This document shows, in pieces, positions 1 through 7,205 of a stretch of DNA of 14,856 bases. Below the pieces are notes generated by a model. The model was not told the DNA's origin, did no database searches, and saw only the letters and a program-made list of their open reading frames with translations. The number at the start of each line of letters is the position of its first letter. Position 1 is the stretch's first letter. Position numbers and translations under genes: made by a program. Source of the DNA: Spirochaetia bacterium. GTDB lineage: Bacteria > Spirochaetota > Spirochaetia > Treponematales > Breznakiellaceae. The stretch spans positions 1 to 14,856 of the forward strand of contig BNUX01000074.1 of assembly GCA_025997675.1 (NCBI GenBank), given 5' to 3'.

Positions 1-1
1 G

Positions 2-307
2 GAGAAATGTATAAGTTCCCGAGGTGGAAAAAAATCCTTCAGGACATTGCATGTAACTAATCGTGACGGTAAGGAAAATCAATCACAAAAGATGCGTGAA
101 AAAATAGACAAGGTTGAATACCGCAACATGTACGGAAAACGGATGCAAATAATAGAGCCGGTGTTTTCTGATATTACCTATTGCAAAAGAATGAACCGTT
201 TTACCCTGCGAACAAAACAAAAAGTAAATGCCCAGTGGCTTTTATTCTGCACGGTGCATAATATAGGAAAATGTGTGCCGGCATTGGAGAAAAAACATGC
301 TTCATAG
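2..307 (+). CDS. IS1182-type transposase, C-terminal part (5' end outside window)
   Basis: Partial DDE transposase. The frame is open from base 2 to the TAG at 305-307, so the gene enters from the left edge; the TTG at 47 need not be a real start. The stretch KMREKID..EYRNMYGKRMQIIEPVF followed by MNRFTLR, KVNAQWLL and VHNIGK matches the end of IS1182/DDE_Tnp_1_6-type transposases. There the glutamate of IEPVF is the likely third catalytic acid, and a basic RFTLR.K.KV segment precedes a final helix ending HNIGK. Base composition is AT-richer than most of the window, as expected of an insertion sequence. It converges on the flavodoxin gene, whose 3' end lies 94 bp away, so the IS right end must lie near 308-400, but I could not identify a terminal inverted repeat without the left end. 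Family assignment is from memory of the motif; subgroup is uncertain. Confidence 0.8.
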   Translation, partial: EKCISSRGGKKSFRTLHVTNRDGKENQSQKMREKIDKVEYRNMYGKRMQIIEPVFSDITYCKRMNRFTLRTKQKVNAQWLLFCTVHNIGKCVPALEKKHAS

Positions 308-400
308 GGGAAAGAATGGAGAAATGGGGGAAACCATTTCCGGATTTACCCTCAAAAAGGCGGTATTTCATGGTCGAAACATGCAAAATCAAGATGTTTT

Positions 401-1000
401 TTATTTTTGGGGGAAAACGGTGTGCTCATAAACAGTTTTCCTACGGCCTCGTTGAACGGTGTCGCGCTCTTTAACGCTGCCGAGTTCAAAACTGCCGCTG
501 CGTCCGCCCCGGATCGCCAGTCCTTCCAGTACGGCGGCCTTGGGGATCAGTTTTTTCAGGTCGTTGACGCTGCTTCCCAGACGGCTTCCGTTATGGGTGC
601 AAAACGGAATGACTGTTTTCCCCGCGAAATTATACTGTTCCAAAAAAGTGAATAAGGCCATCGGCATAGTTCCCCACCAATTCGGATAGCCTACGAAAAT
701 AATATCGTAGGAGTCCATATTGCTGACGCTTGTTGAAAGCGCGGGGCGGGCGTTTTCCCGTTGTTCCTTCTGCGCCAGGGTAATAAGCGGATTATATTCT
801 TTGGGATAGGTTTGGACGGTTTTAATTTCAAAAATGTCCGCGCCTACCGCACTCTGAATAACCTGTGCGACAACACGGGTGTTTCCGCTTTCCGAAAAAT
901 ATGCGACAAGAATTTTATTCCTGCCGTCCGACTGTGCCCCCAGTTCCATAAATCCCTCCATGCAAAAGAATATTAATGCAAAGAGCAAAAACTTTTTCAT
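401..1000 (-). CDS. Secreted flavodoxin (Flavodoxin_4-like), aberrant C-terminus
   Basis: 199-residue FMN-binding flavodoxin with an N-terminal export signal (MKKFLLFALIFF, hydrophobic core, probable cleavage near GAQ-S), so it likely acts in the periplasm or envelope as an electron carrier or NAD(P)H-linked reductase partner. The FMN phosphate loop is visible as SESGNTR. The motifs YPKEYNPL, DIIFVGYPNWWGTMPMA and FCTHNGSRLG are typical of the small flavodoxins often annotated Flavodoxin_4. The ATG at 1000 is preceded by AGGAG at 5-6 nt spacing. After LAIRGG (about residue 165) the family normally ends in about 20 residues with a Trp-Leu helix. Here the tail is basic and unlike the family (QRGRRKTVYEHTVFPQK) and may be frameshifted or altered by the adjacent IS insertion. 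The 39-codon ORF ends 8 nt upstream, suggesting coupling. Fold confidence is high; the partner is unknown. Confidence 0.85.
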   Translation of the reverse strand: MKKFLLFALIFFCMEGFMELGAQSDGRNKILVAYFSESGNTRVVAQVIQSAVGADIFEIKTVQTYPKEYNPLITLAQKEQRENARPALSTSVSNMDSYDIIFVGYPNWWGTMPMALFTFLEQYNFAGKTVIPFCTHNGSRLGSSVNDLKKLIPKAAVLEGLAIRGGRSGSFELGSVKERDTVQRGRRKTVYEHTVFPQK

Positions 1001-1008
1001 ACGTACTC

Positions 1009-1128
1009 CTAAAAATATATTGATCCGGTAAATTCATTAATGTCCATAATACAATCTACAATATCAACTTCACGATTAAGTAACAAGGGCCGCAACCGGG
1101 CGCTCCACTTAGGGATTAAATTACCCAT
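1009..1128 (-). CDS. Small ORF, 39 aa, coupled to flavodoxin
   Basis: ATG at 1128-1126 is preceded by AAGGAG with about 8 nt spacing, one of the better ribosome sites in the window. The TAG stop (1011-1009) sits in the flavodoxin Shine-Dalgarno region. The product begins MGNLIPKWSARLRPLLLN and continues with an acidic stretch containing one Cys (EVDIVDCIMDINEF), ending in SIYF. I do not recognise a family. It could be a short leader peptide coupling translation into the flavodoxin, a signalling-type peptide, or the surviving start of a broken gene. The strong ribosome site and tight spacing argue for translation; the length and lack of homology argue for caution. Confidence 0.4.
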   Translation of the reverse strand: MGNLIPKWSARLRPLLLNREVDIVDCIMDINEFTGSIYF

Positions 1129-1184
1129 TATGTACACTCCTTGATACGAGAGATTGGAAGCGAACCTACGGTAGCCTTTCGGCG

Positions 1185-1223
1185 CTAAAAACTAGTTGCA
1201 AGCTCCTAAAAACATGTTTCTAG
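1185..1223. repeat. Imperfect 18-bp direct repeat, 21-bp period (operator-like)
   Basis: CTAAAAACTAGTTGCAAG (1185-1202) and CTAAAAACATGTTTCTAG (1206-1223) agree at 14 of 18 positions, including an unbroken CTAAAAAC and an in-register GTT. The start-to-start distance is 21 bp, two helical turns, so both copies face the same side of the DNA. The pair ends 13 bp before the -35 element of the ABC-exporter promoter. That geometry fits a dimeric activator or repressor. LytTR regulators bind pairs with this period, but the sequence does not fit their usual consensus well. Confidence 0.45.
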
Positions 1224-1226
1224 CTG

Positions 1227-1236
1227 CCCCCCCCCC
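1227..1236. repeat. C10 homopolymer abutting the -35 element
   Basis: Ten consecutive C residues end immediately before the -35 hexamer of the ABC-exporter promoter. Runs of seven or eight G or C occur several times in coding sequence here (for example 4885-4892 and 14180-14186), but this is the longest and the only one of its length outside a gene. Poly-G tracts near promoters act as length-variable switches for some Treponema pallidum genes, so this is a candidate slippage tract. Confidence 0.6.
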
Positions 1237-1265
1237 TGGACCCGCTTTCTTCACGTTTATATAAT
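1237..1265 (+). promoter_or_regulatory. Sigma-70-like promoter for the ABC-exporter operon
   Basis: A perfect -10 TATAAT (1260-1265) lies 17 bp downstream of TGGACC (1237-1242), which matches four of six bases of the -35 consensus. Transcription would start near 1272, giving a leader of about 16 nt that holds only the GGCGGGAG ribosome site before the ATG at 1288. The element faces the ABC genes and sits next to the C10 tract and the direct repeat. Confidence 0.6.
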
Positions 1266-1287
1266 CACCCTACATGGCGGGAGCAAA

Positions 1288-2127
1288 ATGATTCGGTACC
1301 ATAATGTAACAAAAACATACGGCGGCATAACCGCAGTTTCCCATTTCTCCCTGGAAATCGGCCGGGGCGAGTTTTTCGGCCTCCTGGGCCCAAACGGCGC
1401 GGGGAAGACCACCCTCATCCGGATGACCACCACCCTTACCCCCCTCAGTTCCGGGATGATAGAAATAGACGGGCAGGCTATTGACCGGAATAGGACCCGG
1501 ATAAAGCAAAAATTCGGCGTCGTACCCCAGTATTCAAACCTGGAGGGGGAGCTGACCGCAGCCCAGAACCTGGAGTATCATGGCCGCCTGTACGGCCTGT
1601 CCAGGGAAGCGCGGCGCAGGCGGACAACGGAATTACTGGGGTTTTGCGATTTGACGGAGCGGAAGCATGACAAGGCAAAGAATTTTTCCGGGGGGATGCG
1701 GCGCAAACTCATGATAGCAAAAGCCCTGATGCATGATCCCGAAATCATGCTGCTGGATGAGCCTACCGTTGGTTTGGATGCGGGATGGCGGCGGCGTATC
1801 TGGGACCTGCTGCGGAACCTGAACGAGCGGGGGCTGACTATTTTTTTGACCACCCATTATCTGGAAGAAGCCCAGGCGCTGTGCGGGCGGGTTGGTCTGA
1901 TTGACCAGGGGAAGCTGCAAAAGACCGGGAAGCCTGAACAAATCATCGCTGCGGCGGGGAACTATGTTTTAGAGTATTTTCACAACGGGGAAACCCTGCA
2001 ACGTTTTTTTAACACGAAAGATGCGGCGGTGGCCTCTGCAAAAGAGATAAGCGGGGACTTCAAGGTGCGTGAAGCAAACCTGGAGGATGCGTTTATCCTG
2101 CTCACCAACAAACGGCTGGAGGAATAG
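1288..2127 (+). CDS. ABC exporter ATP-binding protein (NodI/DrrA-type)
   Basis: 279-residue cytoplasmic ATPase that powers the permease encoded next. All nucleotide-binding elements are intact: Walker A GPNGAGKT (34-41), Q-loop Q81, signature NFSGGM (132-137), Walker B IMLLDEP with catalytic E158, D-loop GLD and switch H190 (TTHYLEEA). The C-terminal tail after about residue 215 resembles that of drug and polysaccharide exporter ATPases of the DrrA/NodI/CcmA group (VREANLEDAFILLT). The ATG at 1288 has GGGAG 5 nt upstream and a convincing promoter. The stop is one base before the permease start, so the two are coupled. The substrate cannot be read from the sequence; drugs, lipids, glycans or peptides are all possible. 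Confidence 0.93.
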   Translation: MIRYHNVTKTYGGITAVSHFSLEIGRGEFFGLLGPNGAGKTTLIRMTTTLTPLSSGMIEIDGQAIDRNRTRIKQKFGVVPQYSNLEGELTAAQNLEYHGRLYGLSREARRRRTTELLGFCDLTERKHDKAKNFSGGMRRKLMIAKALMHDPEIMLLDEPTVGLDAGWRRRIWDLLRNLNERGLTIFLTTHYLEEAQALCGRVGLIDQGKLQKTGKPEQIIAAAGNYVLEYFHNGETLQRFFNTKDAAVASAKEISGDFKVREANLEDAFILLTNKRLEE

Positions 2128-2128
2128 A

Positions 2129-2869
2129 ATGAACGGCGCCCTGCAATTCAGCGCAGTATTATGGAAGGAATGGGTCCAGTTTAAAAGCAAATGGATAAGC
2201 ATAACCCTGAGCGCCCTGGTGGGCCCCCTCTTGTACCTTACCGCGTTCGGCTGGGGCTTGGGGGGTGCGGTTTCGGTTAACGGGGCGGCGTATATCACCT
2301 TTATCATCCCCGGCATTATCGCCATGAACGCCATGACAAACGGGTTCGGCGTGATCGCCAATGATATTAACCTGTCCCGTAACTATATGAAGACCTTCGA
2401 AGCGGTGATGATTGCCCCGGTGGGGATGGCGGTTTACACCATAGCCCGGGTCACCGCCAATACCCTGCGCAGTCTTTACGGCGCGGCCCTCATCATTGCT
2501 ACGTCATTTTTCTTTCGCTCGCCCCCCATCATTGACTGGTATTTTGTGCTGGTACTAATCCTGAACTGCTATGTATTCTCCCTCATCGGCTTTATTGCGG
2601 GAATCCTTATCACCTCCCACCCCGACATGGCCAAGGTCACCAACTTTGTGATTACCCCCATGTCCTTTCTGTGCGGAACTTTTTTCCCCCTGGAAAAGTT
2701 TCCCGCCCCCCTGCGGATGGTTTTTGAGGCGCTTCCCCTGACCCAGGCCGTCAGGGGGCTGCGGATGGGATTCGCCGCTCCCGGCAGTTTTATTGCGCCG
2801 CTGATACTGTCGGCGTATGTAATTGTGCTATTGCCCCTGGCTATCCGGCTTTGCGGAAGGGCGGAATGA
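2129..2869 (+). CDS. ABC-2 type exporter permease (NodJ/DrrB-type)
   Basis: 246-residue inner-membrane protein with about six hydrophobic segments, the partner of the preceding ATPase. The N-terminal amphipathic helix VLWKEWVQFKSKW precedes TM1. Later motifs SRNYMKTFEAVMIAPV and FVITPMSFLCGTFFPLEKFP are characteristic of ABC2_membrane proteins of the NodJ/DrrB group, with the segment after the FFP motif leading to the last helices. I chose the ATG at 2129 over an upstream in-frame start inside the ATPase gene because GGAGG lies 6-7 nt before it and the protein then begins at the usual family position. ATPase plus permease make a complete four-subunit exporter (2+2). Confidence 0.92.
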   Translation: MNGALQFSAVLWKEWVQFKSKWISITLSALVGPLLYLTAFGWGLGGAVSVNGAAYITFIIPGIIAMNAMTNGFGVIANDINLSRNYMKTFEAVMIAPVGMAVYTIARVTANTLRSLYGAALIIATSFFFRSPPIIDWYFVLVLILNCYVFSLIGFIAGILITSHPDMAKVTNFVITPMSFLCGTFFPLEKFPAPLRMVFEALPLTQAVRGLRMGFAAPGSFIAPLILSAYVIVLLPLAIRLCGRAE

Positions 2870-2897
2870 AGGCTTGACACGCTGCACATTTATCAGC

Positions 2898-3509
2898 ATG
2901 TTAACATATATGCACAGCCGCTTCCTCCACGCCTATGAGGCCATACCTCAGGAATACCGGAAAACGGTGGAGGAATTGTTTCCTTCCGGGCCGCATCCGG
3001 CGGGAGAAGGGCCGGCGGTGGAGGCGGCGGAAAACTTTGCCGGGATTTTGGGGATCCGGGCGGAGTATAAGCGGCTGCTTGATACCCAGCGGTCGGATAG
3101 GGACTTGGCGCAGTTTTTGGGGCATTTTCAGAATAATCTGGACCTTTTAATCCAGAAAACCTGGGTGGAAAAGTCCGATGAGGCCCGGAAAGACAAGCTC
3201 CAGGACCGCCTTCCCGGGTTTATCGCCGATATTGAGCGGGAAAATTACCGGAAGGCCCTGAAGGAGTTCAGCGGTATCCTGGAGGAGCTGTCACATCTGC
3301 TTTTCGGCGCCCAGAGTTCCCGGGACGATTTTGCCGAGTATGTCTTCAGGATCGATACTCAGATGGGGCTTTTCTGGTGGTATGGGGGGCAAATTGGCCG
3401 CTTCAAGCCGGCCGGTGACGGGAATCAAGGGGCCTGGTCTAATGATCCCTGCAAAGAAGGGCTTTGGGCGGTGTTGTTGCTGGGTATCTGCTACCTCACT
3501 AATTTTTAA
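2898..3509 (+). CDS. Unrecognised helical protein upstream of glnS
   Basis: About 203 residues from the ATG at 2898; an ATG four codons later (2910) or a TTG at 2874 are alternatives, and none has a strong ribosome site. I do not recognise the family. The sequence is charged and helix-rich (EYRKTVEELF, AEYKRLL, DLAQFLGHFQNNLDLLIQ, IERENYRKALKEFSGILEELSHLLFG) and shows no signal peptide. A distinctive FRIDTQMGLFWWYGGQIG segment is followed by a hydrophobic end (GLWAVLLLGICYLTNF). It lies 28 nt after the permease gene and 27 nt before glnS, all co-directional, so it is probably co-transcribed with both. Composition matches the neighbours, so it looks native, not acquired. Confidence 0.7.
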   Translation: MLTYMHSRFLHAYEAIPQEYRKTVEELFPSGPHPAGEGPAVEAAENFAGILGIRAEYKRLLDTQRSDRDLAQFLGHFQNNLDLLIQKTWVEKSDEARKDKLQDRLPGFIADIERENYRKALKEFSGILEELSHLLFGAQSSRDDFAEYVFRIDTQMGLFWWYGGQIGRFKPAGDGNQGAWSNDPCKEGLWAVLLLGICYLTNF

Positions 3510-3536
3510 CCGTTATATCCACAGGAGTTTTTTCAT

Positions 3537-5249
3537 ATGTTGGAAGAGTCAGCGTCGGACTTTATCAGTGATTTCATCGCAGAGGACCTCAAAAACGGGC
3601 GGTTCGGCTATGTCCATACCCGGTTCCCTCCGGAACCAAACGGCTGGCTCCATATCGGCCATTGCAAGGCCTTCTATATCGACTTTTCCATGGCGGAACG
3701 GTTCAAGGGCAAGTGTAACCTCCGTTTTGATGATACCAACCCGGAAAAAGAGGACGTTTCCTATGTGGAGGCCATCAAACGGGATGTCAAATGGATGGGT
3801 TACGACTGGGAAGACCGGGAGTTCTACGCCTCGGACTATTACGAATACCTCTACGACCTGGCGGTGAAGATCATCAGGAAGGGCCATGCCTATGTGGACG
3901 ACCTGACCGATGAGGAGATGAGCGAGTACCGGGGGACGGCGGTGGCGGATAAAAACAACATCACCAATACCCCCCCGGGCCGGAATAGCCCGTACCGGGA
4001 TCGTTCTATAGAAGAAAACCTGGACCTTCTGGCGCGGATGCGGGCGGGGGAGTTCCCCGACGGGGCCAAGACCCTGCGGGCAAAGATTGACATGACCCAC
4101 CCCAACCTGCTCCTGCGGGACCCGGTGATGTACCGTATCCGCCGTGAAACCCATTACCGGACCGGGAACACCTGGTGCATCTACCCCATGTACGACTTCC
4201 AGCACCCCCTTTCGGACGCCAAGGAGGGGATCACCCATTCCCTCTGCTCCCTGGAATACGAGATCCACCGGCCCCTCTATGAATGGTTTATCAACGAGGC
4301 CGAAGTGTTCCCCAGCCGTCAGATCGAATTTGCCCGGCTGAATATAACCCATACGGTGTTATCCAAGCGGTGGCTCCTCAAGCTGGTCCAGGAAAAGTAC
4401 GTGTCCGGCTGGGATGATCCCCGGATGCCCACCATTGCGGGGCTTCGGCGGCGGGGCTATACCCCGGAGGCTATCCGGAGCTTCATTTCCCAAATCGGCG
4501 TTGCAAAGACCGACAGTATGGTAGACATTGCCTTTTTGGAGTATTGCCTGCGGGAGGATCTGAACAGGAAGTCCCCACGGGTGATGGCGGTACTGCGGCC
4601 TTTGCGGCTTATCATCGACAATTGGGCGCCCGGCGCCGTCACGGAGCTTGAGGCGGTGAACAACCCCGAAGACCCGGCGGCGGGAACCCGGAAGCTGCGC
4701 TTTTCCCGGGAACTCTGGATAGAGCGGGACGATTTTGAGGAGGTTCCGCCGCCCAAGTACTTCCGGCTCTTTCCCGGTAATTCGGTACGGCTGCGGTATG
4801 GGTACATCGTTACCTGTACGGCCTTCGACAAGGATACTGCGGGGAATATCACTGCGGTGCATTGTACCTACGATCCGGAAACCAGGGGGGGGAACGCCCC
4901 GGACAACCGCAAGGTGAAGGGGACCATCCACTGGCTTTCTGCGGAGGATGCCGTCCCCATAGAGGTGCGGGTCTACGACCACCTGTTCGCGGTGGAGCGG
5001 CCTATGGATGTGGCGCCGGGGAGAACCTTCCTGGACAACATCAATCCTAATTCCCTGGAGACGGTGTCCAATGCCTATGGCGAAAAAGGCCTGGCTACGG
5101 CGGCGGCGGGGGATCGTTTCCAGTTTGAACGGCTGGGGTATTTTGTACGGGACCCGGATACGTCCGTGACCGGAGCGCCGGTCTTTAACAAAACGGTGGG
5201 GCTCCGGGATACCTGGGCTAAAGCCCTGTCTAAAAGGAGAGAACTATGA
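3537..5249 (+). CDS. glnS: Glutaminyl-tRNA synthetase
   Basis: 570-residue class I synthetase that charges tRNA-Gln with glutamine in the cytoplasm; length is close to the usual 550-580. The ATP site is intact: [14 protein letters not shown] with the HIGH motif at 39-42, RFDDTNP (63-69), and the KMSKS equivalent VLSKR (274-278). [18 protein letters not shown] and the C-terminal anticodon-binding beta-barrels (ending [10 protein letters not shown] and [13 protein letters not shown]) are typical of GlnRS rather than GluRS. The ATG at 3537 has AGGAG 9 nt upstream. Its TGA overlaps the esterase ATG (ATGA). GlnRS is patchily distributed in bacteria, many of which use GatCAB instead; its presence implies direct charging here. 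A G8 run at 4885-4892 (Thr-Arg-Gly-Gly codons) is slippage-prone but in frame. Confidence 0.97.
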   Translation: MLEESASDFISDFIAEDLKNGRFGYVHTRFPPEPNGWLHIGHCKAFYIDFSMAERFKGKCNLRFDDTNPEKEDVSYVEAIKRDVKWMGYDWEDREFYASDYYEYLYDLAVKIIRKGHAYVDDLTDEEMSEYRGTAVADKNNITNTPPGRNSPYRDRSIEENLDLLARMRAGEFPDGAKTLRAKIDMTHPNLLLRDPVMYRIRRETHYRTGNTWCIYPMYDFQHPLSDAKEGITHSLCSLEYEIHRPLYEWFINEAEVFPSRQIEFARLNITHTVLSKRWLLKLVQEKYVSGWDDPRMPTIAGLRRRGYTPEAIRSFISQIGVAKTDSMVDIAFLEYCLREDLNRKSPRVMAVLRPLRLIIDNWAPGAVTELEAVNNPEDPAAGTRKLRFSRELWIERDDFEEVPPPKYFRLFPGNSVRLRYGYIVTCTAFDKDTAGNITAVHCTYDPETRGGNAPDNRKVKGTIHWLSAEDAVPIEVRVYDHLFAVERPMDVAPGRTFLDNINPNSLETVSNAYGEKGLATAAAGDRFQFERLGYFVRDPDTSVTGAPVFNKTVGLRDTWAKALSKRREL

Positions 5250-6031
5250 TACTACGGGGAAATGTGTATTCGGAGGTCCTGCACCTGTATACGGCGATAT
5301 CCGTTTTGGCTCCCGACCAGCATTTGGATGAGGGGGCCTACCGGATATGCTATCTCCTCCACGGCCTTCACAATGACCAGAATTCCTGGATTGACAGTAC
5401 CCTTTTACAAATTTTTGCCAGGGATTACAATGTTTTGTTCGTTATGCCGGCGGTGGGGAGAAGTTTCTATGCGGATATGAAGCATGGGTACAATTACTAT
5501 ACCTACGTCAGCGAGGAACTCCCCGAAATATGCAAAAAGGTGTTCAATATATCCGCCAAACGGGAGGATACTGCGATAATCGGCTGTTCCATGGGGGGCT
5601 ACGGCGCTTTGAAAATTGCCCTGAGTAAACCTGAGCAGTACGGATTCTGCGGGGCGCTCGCACCGGCCTGTTTGTTTATTGATGAACACCTTAACGGCCT
5701 GCGGAAAAATGCCGACTACTGGCTGAAAACCGGCGGCCCGGAAGCGGAGACGATACTCCGGGATTTCCAAGCCGTCTTTGGAACGGAGCTTTCCTACACC
5801 GATGGGGACGAGATCATCAAACTGGCAAAGAAAGCTGCCGCCGGAACCGTCCGGGTGAAGATCTATGCGGTATGCGGGACCGAGGACAATCTCCAAAAGG
5901 AAAATGTACGCTTCAAGGAACAGGTAGAAAAACTGAACCTGGATTATTCCTATGAGGCATGGGCGGGTGGCCATGACTGGCTGTTCTTTAACGACGCCCT
6001 GAAAAAGGCGCTTCAAGTGTGGCATTCATAG
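5246..6031 (+). CDS. Alpha/beta-hydrolase esterase (Esterase D/antigen 85-like family)
   Basis: 261-residue predicted carboxylesterase without a signal peptide. The nucleophile elbow is GCSMGG with Ser115. The acid is likely Asp214 (CGTEDNL) and the base His243 (GGHDW). The N-terminal [19 protein letters not shown], with the oxyanion-side HG, and [12 protein letters not shown] are typical of the putative-esterase family that includes acetyl-xylan and feruloyl esterases, tributyrin esterase (EstA) and S-formylglutathione hydrolase. The start overlaps the glnS stop by four bases, with AAAGGAG upstream, so translation is coupled to glnS. The substrate is not readable; a cytoplasmic de-esterification of a short acyl or aryl ester is likely. 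Confidence 0.88.
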   Translation: MILRGNVYSEVLHLYTAISVLAPDQHLDEGAYRICYLLHGLHNDQNSWIDSTLLQIFARDYNVLFVMPAVGRSFYADMKHGYNYYTYVSEELPEICKKVFNISAKREDTAIIGCSMGGYGALKIALSKPEQYGFCGALAPACLFIDEHLNGLRKNADYWLKTGGPEAETILRDFQAVFGTELSYTDGDEIIKLAKKAAAGTVRVKIYAVCGTEDNLQKENVRFKEQVEKLNLDYSYEAWAGGHDWLFFNDALKKALQVWHS

Positions 6032-6073
6032 GGTTCCGTTGAATCCTAAAAATTAATAGAAGGGGGTATCGGT

Positions 6074-7204
6074 ATGGGAGCATCGAAGGTGTATTTTACC
6101 GATATGCGTTGTAAGGTCGAGGACAGTTTACTGAATAAGCTGGATCGCCTGATTAAAAAAGCCGGGATTGAGCAAATTGATTTTAAGCAGAAGTATGTGG
6201 CGATTAAGCTCCACTTTGGGGAGCCGGGAAACCTGGCCTTCCTCCGGCCCAACTTTGCCAAGGTGGTGGCGGACAGAATTAAGGCCCTGGGGGGTATGCC
6301 CTTCCTGACGGACTGCAACACCCTCTATGTGGGTCGGCGGAACCAGGGGCTTAACCACCTGGATGCGGCAAACGAAAACGGTTACTGGCCCCTGTCCACG
6401 GGCTGCCAGAACATTATCGCCGATGGTATCCGGGGTACCGATGATATTGACGTGCCGGTACAGGGGGGGACCTACTGTAAGGTGGCCCACATAGGCCGGG
6501 CGATCATGGATGCGGATATTTTCATTTCCCTGACCCACTTCAAGGGGCATGAAATCGCCGGTTTCGGCGGGGCCTTGAAAAACATCGGCATGGGAAGCGG
6601 GAGCCGGGCGGGCAAGATGGCCATGCACAATGAAGGCAAGCCGCTGGTTAACCCGGACAATTGTGTGGGCTGCCAAATCTGCAGCCGGTTCTGCAATCAG
6701 GGGGCTATCAGCTATGACGCTAAAAAGAAGGCTTCCATTGATCTCAATAAGTGCGTCGGCTGCGGCCGTTGTATCGGTGCGTGCAGCAAAAACGCTATCG
6801 AAAGCAAATGGGATTCCGGCAGCGCCGCGCTGAACGCCAAGATCGCCGAATACACTAAGGCGGTGGTGGACGGCAGGCCCCATTTTCACATCGCCGTGGT
6901 AAACCAGGTGTCACCCTACTGCGACTGCCACGGGGAAAGTGACGCGGCGATTGTGCCGGACATCGGTATTTTTGCCAGCTTTGATCCGGTTGCTCTGGAC
7001 AAGGCCTGTATCGACGCGATTAACGCCGCCCCGGCGGTTGCTACCAGTATCCTTTCGGAACGGGAGCAAACCCACAAGGACAGCCACGGAAACCCGGACC
7101 ACATCACCGATGTTCACCCCACCACAGACTGGCGGACCCAAATCAGCCATGCGGAAAAGATTGGGTTGGGCAGCGGGACCTATGAGCTGATCACGATAAA
7201 ATAG
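6074..7204 (+). CDS. DUF362 protein with two 4Fe-4S ferredoxin clusters
   Basis: 376-residue cytoplasmic iron-sulfur protein. Residues about 1-190 form a DUF362 domain (KLHFGEPGN, FLTDCNTLYVG, DADIFISLTHFKGHEIAGFGGALKNIGMG). Two CxxCxxCxxxC motifs follow, with Cys197/200/203/207 and Cys227/230/233/237, a bacterial-type 2[4Fe-4S] ferredoxin insert (DNCVGCQICSRFC, NKCVGCGRCIGAC). The DUF362 fold then resumes (PDIGIFASFDPVALDKACIDAIN). Such proteins are common in anaerobes and are presumed electron carriers or redox-linked, but no reaction is established. The ATG at 6074 has AAGGGGG about 7 nt upstream. The gene is 42 nt after the esterase, and its stop is one base from the stop of the convergent beta-barrel gene. 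Confidence 0.92.
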   Translation: MGASKVYFTDMRCKVEDSLLNKLDRLIKKAGIEQIDFKQKYVAIKLHFGEPGNLAFLRPNFAKVVADRIKALGGMPFLTDCNTLYVGRRNQGLNHLDAANENGYWPLSTGCQNIIADGIRGTDDIDVPVQGGTYCKVAHIGRAIMDADIFISLTHFKGHEIAGFGGALKNIGMGSGSRAGKMAMHNEGKPLVNPDNCVGCQICSRFCNQGAISYDAKKKASIDLNKCVGCGRCIGACSKNAIESKWDSGSAALNAKIAEYTKAVVDGRPHFHIAVVNQVSPYCDCHGESDAAIVPDIGIFASFDPVALDKACIDAINAAPAVATSILSEREQTHKDSHGNPDHITDVHPTTDWRTQISHAEKIGLGSGTYELITIK

Positions 7205-7205
7205 T

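Noticed and set aside
1009..1128. AgrD-like pheromone precursor for the AgrC-like kinase
   Set aside because: Only a superficial Cys-plus-acidic-tail likeness; no AgrB-like protease, and the kinase is about 12 kb away.
1185..1223. Assignment of the direct repeat as a definite LytTR site
   Set aside because: The period fits, but the three bases before and after GTT do not match the usual consensus; kept only as an operator-like repeat.
2874..2907. Perfect -35 TTGACA after the permease, possible promoter for the WWYGG gene and glnS
   Set aside because: No acceptable -10 at 16-18 bp; the best candidate, TAACAT at 2902, is 22 bp away, so it is probably chance within an operon.
3549..4352. Long antisense open frame across glnS (and similar ones at 4359-4982, 5405-6025 and 6128-6889)
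   Set aside because: They mirror strongly conserved genes, lack family motifs and ribosome sites, and follow from GC-biased third codon positions.
4885..4892. G8 run in glnS as a phase-variation tract
   Set aside because: The gene is essential and intact in frame, and runs of seven to eight G or C are common in coding sequence here.
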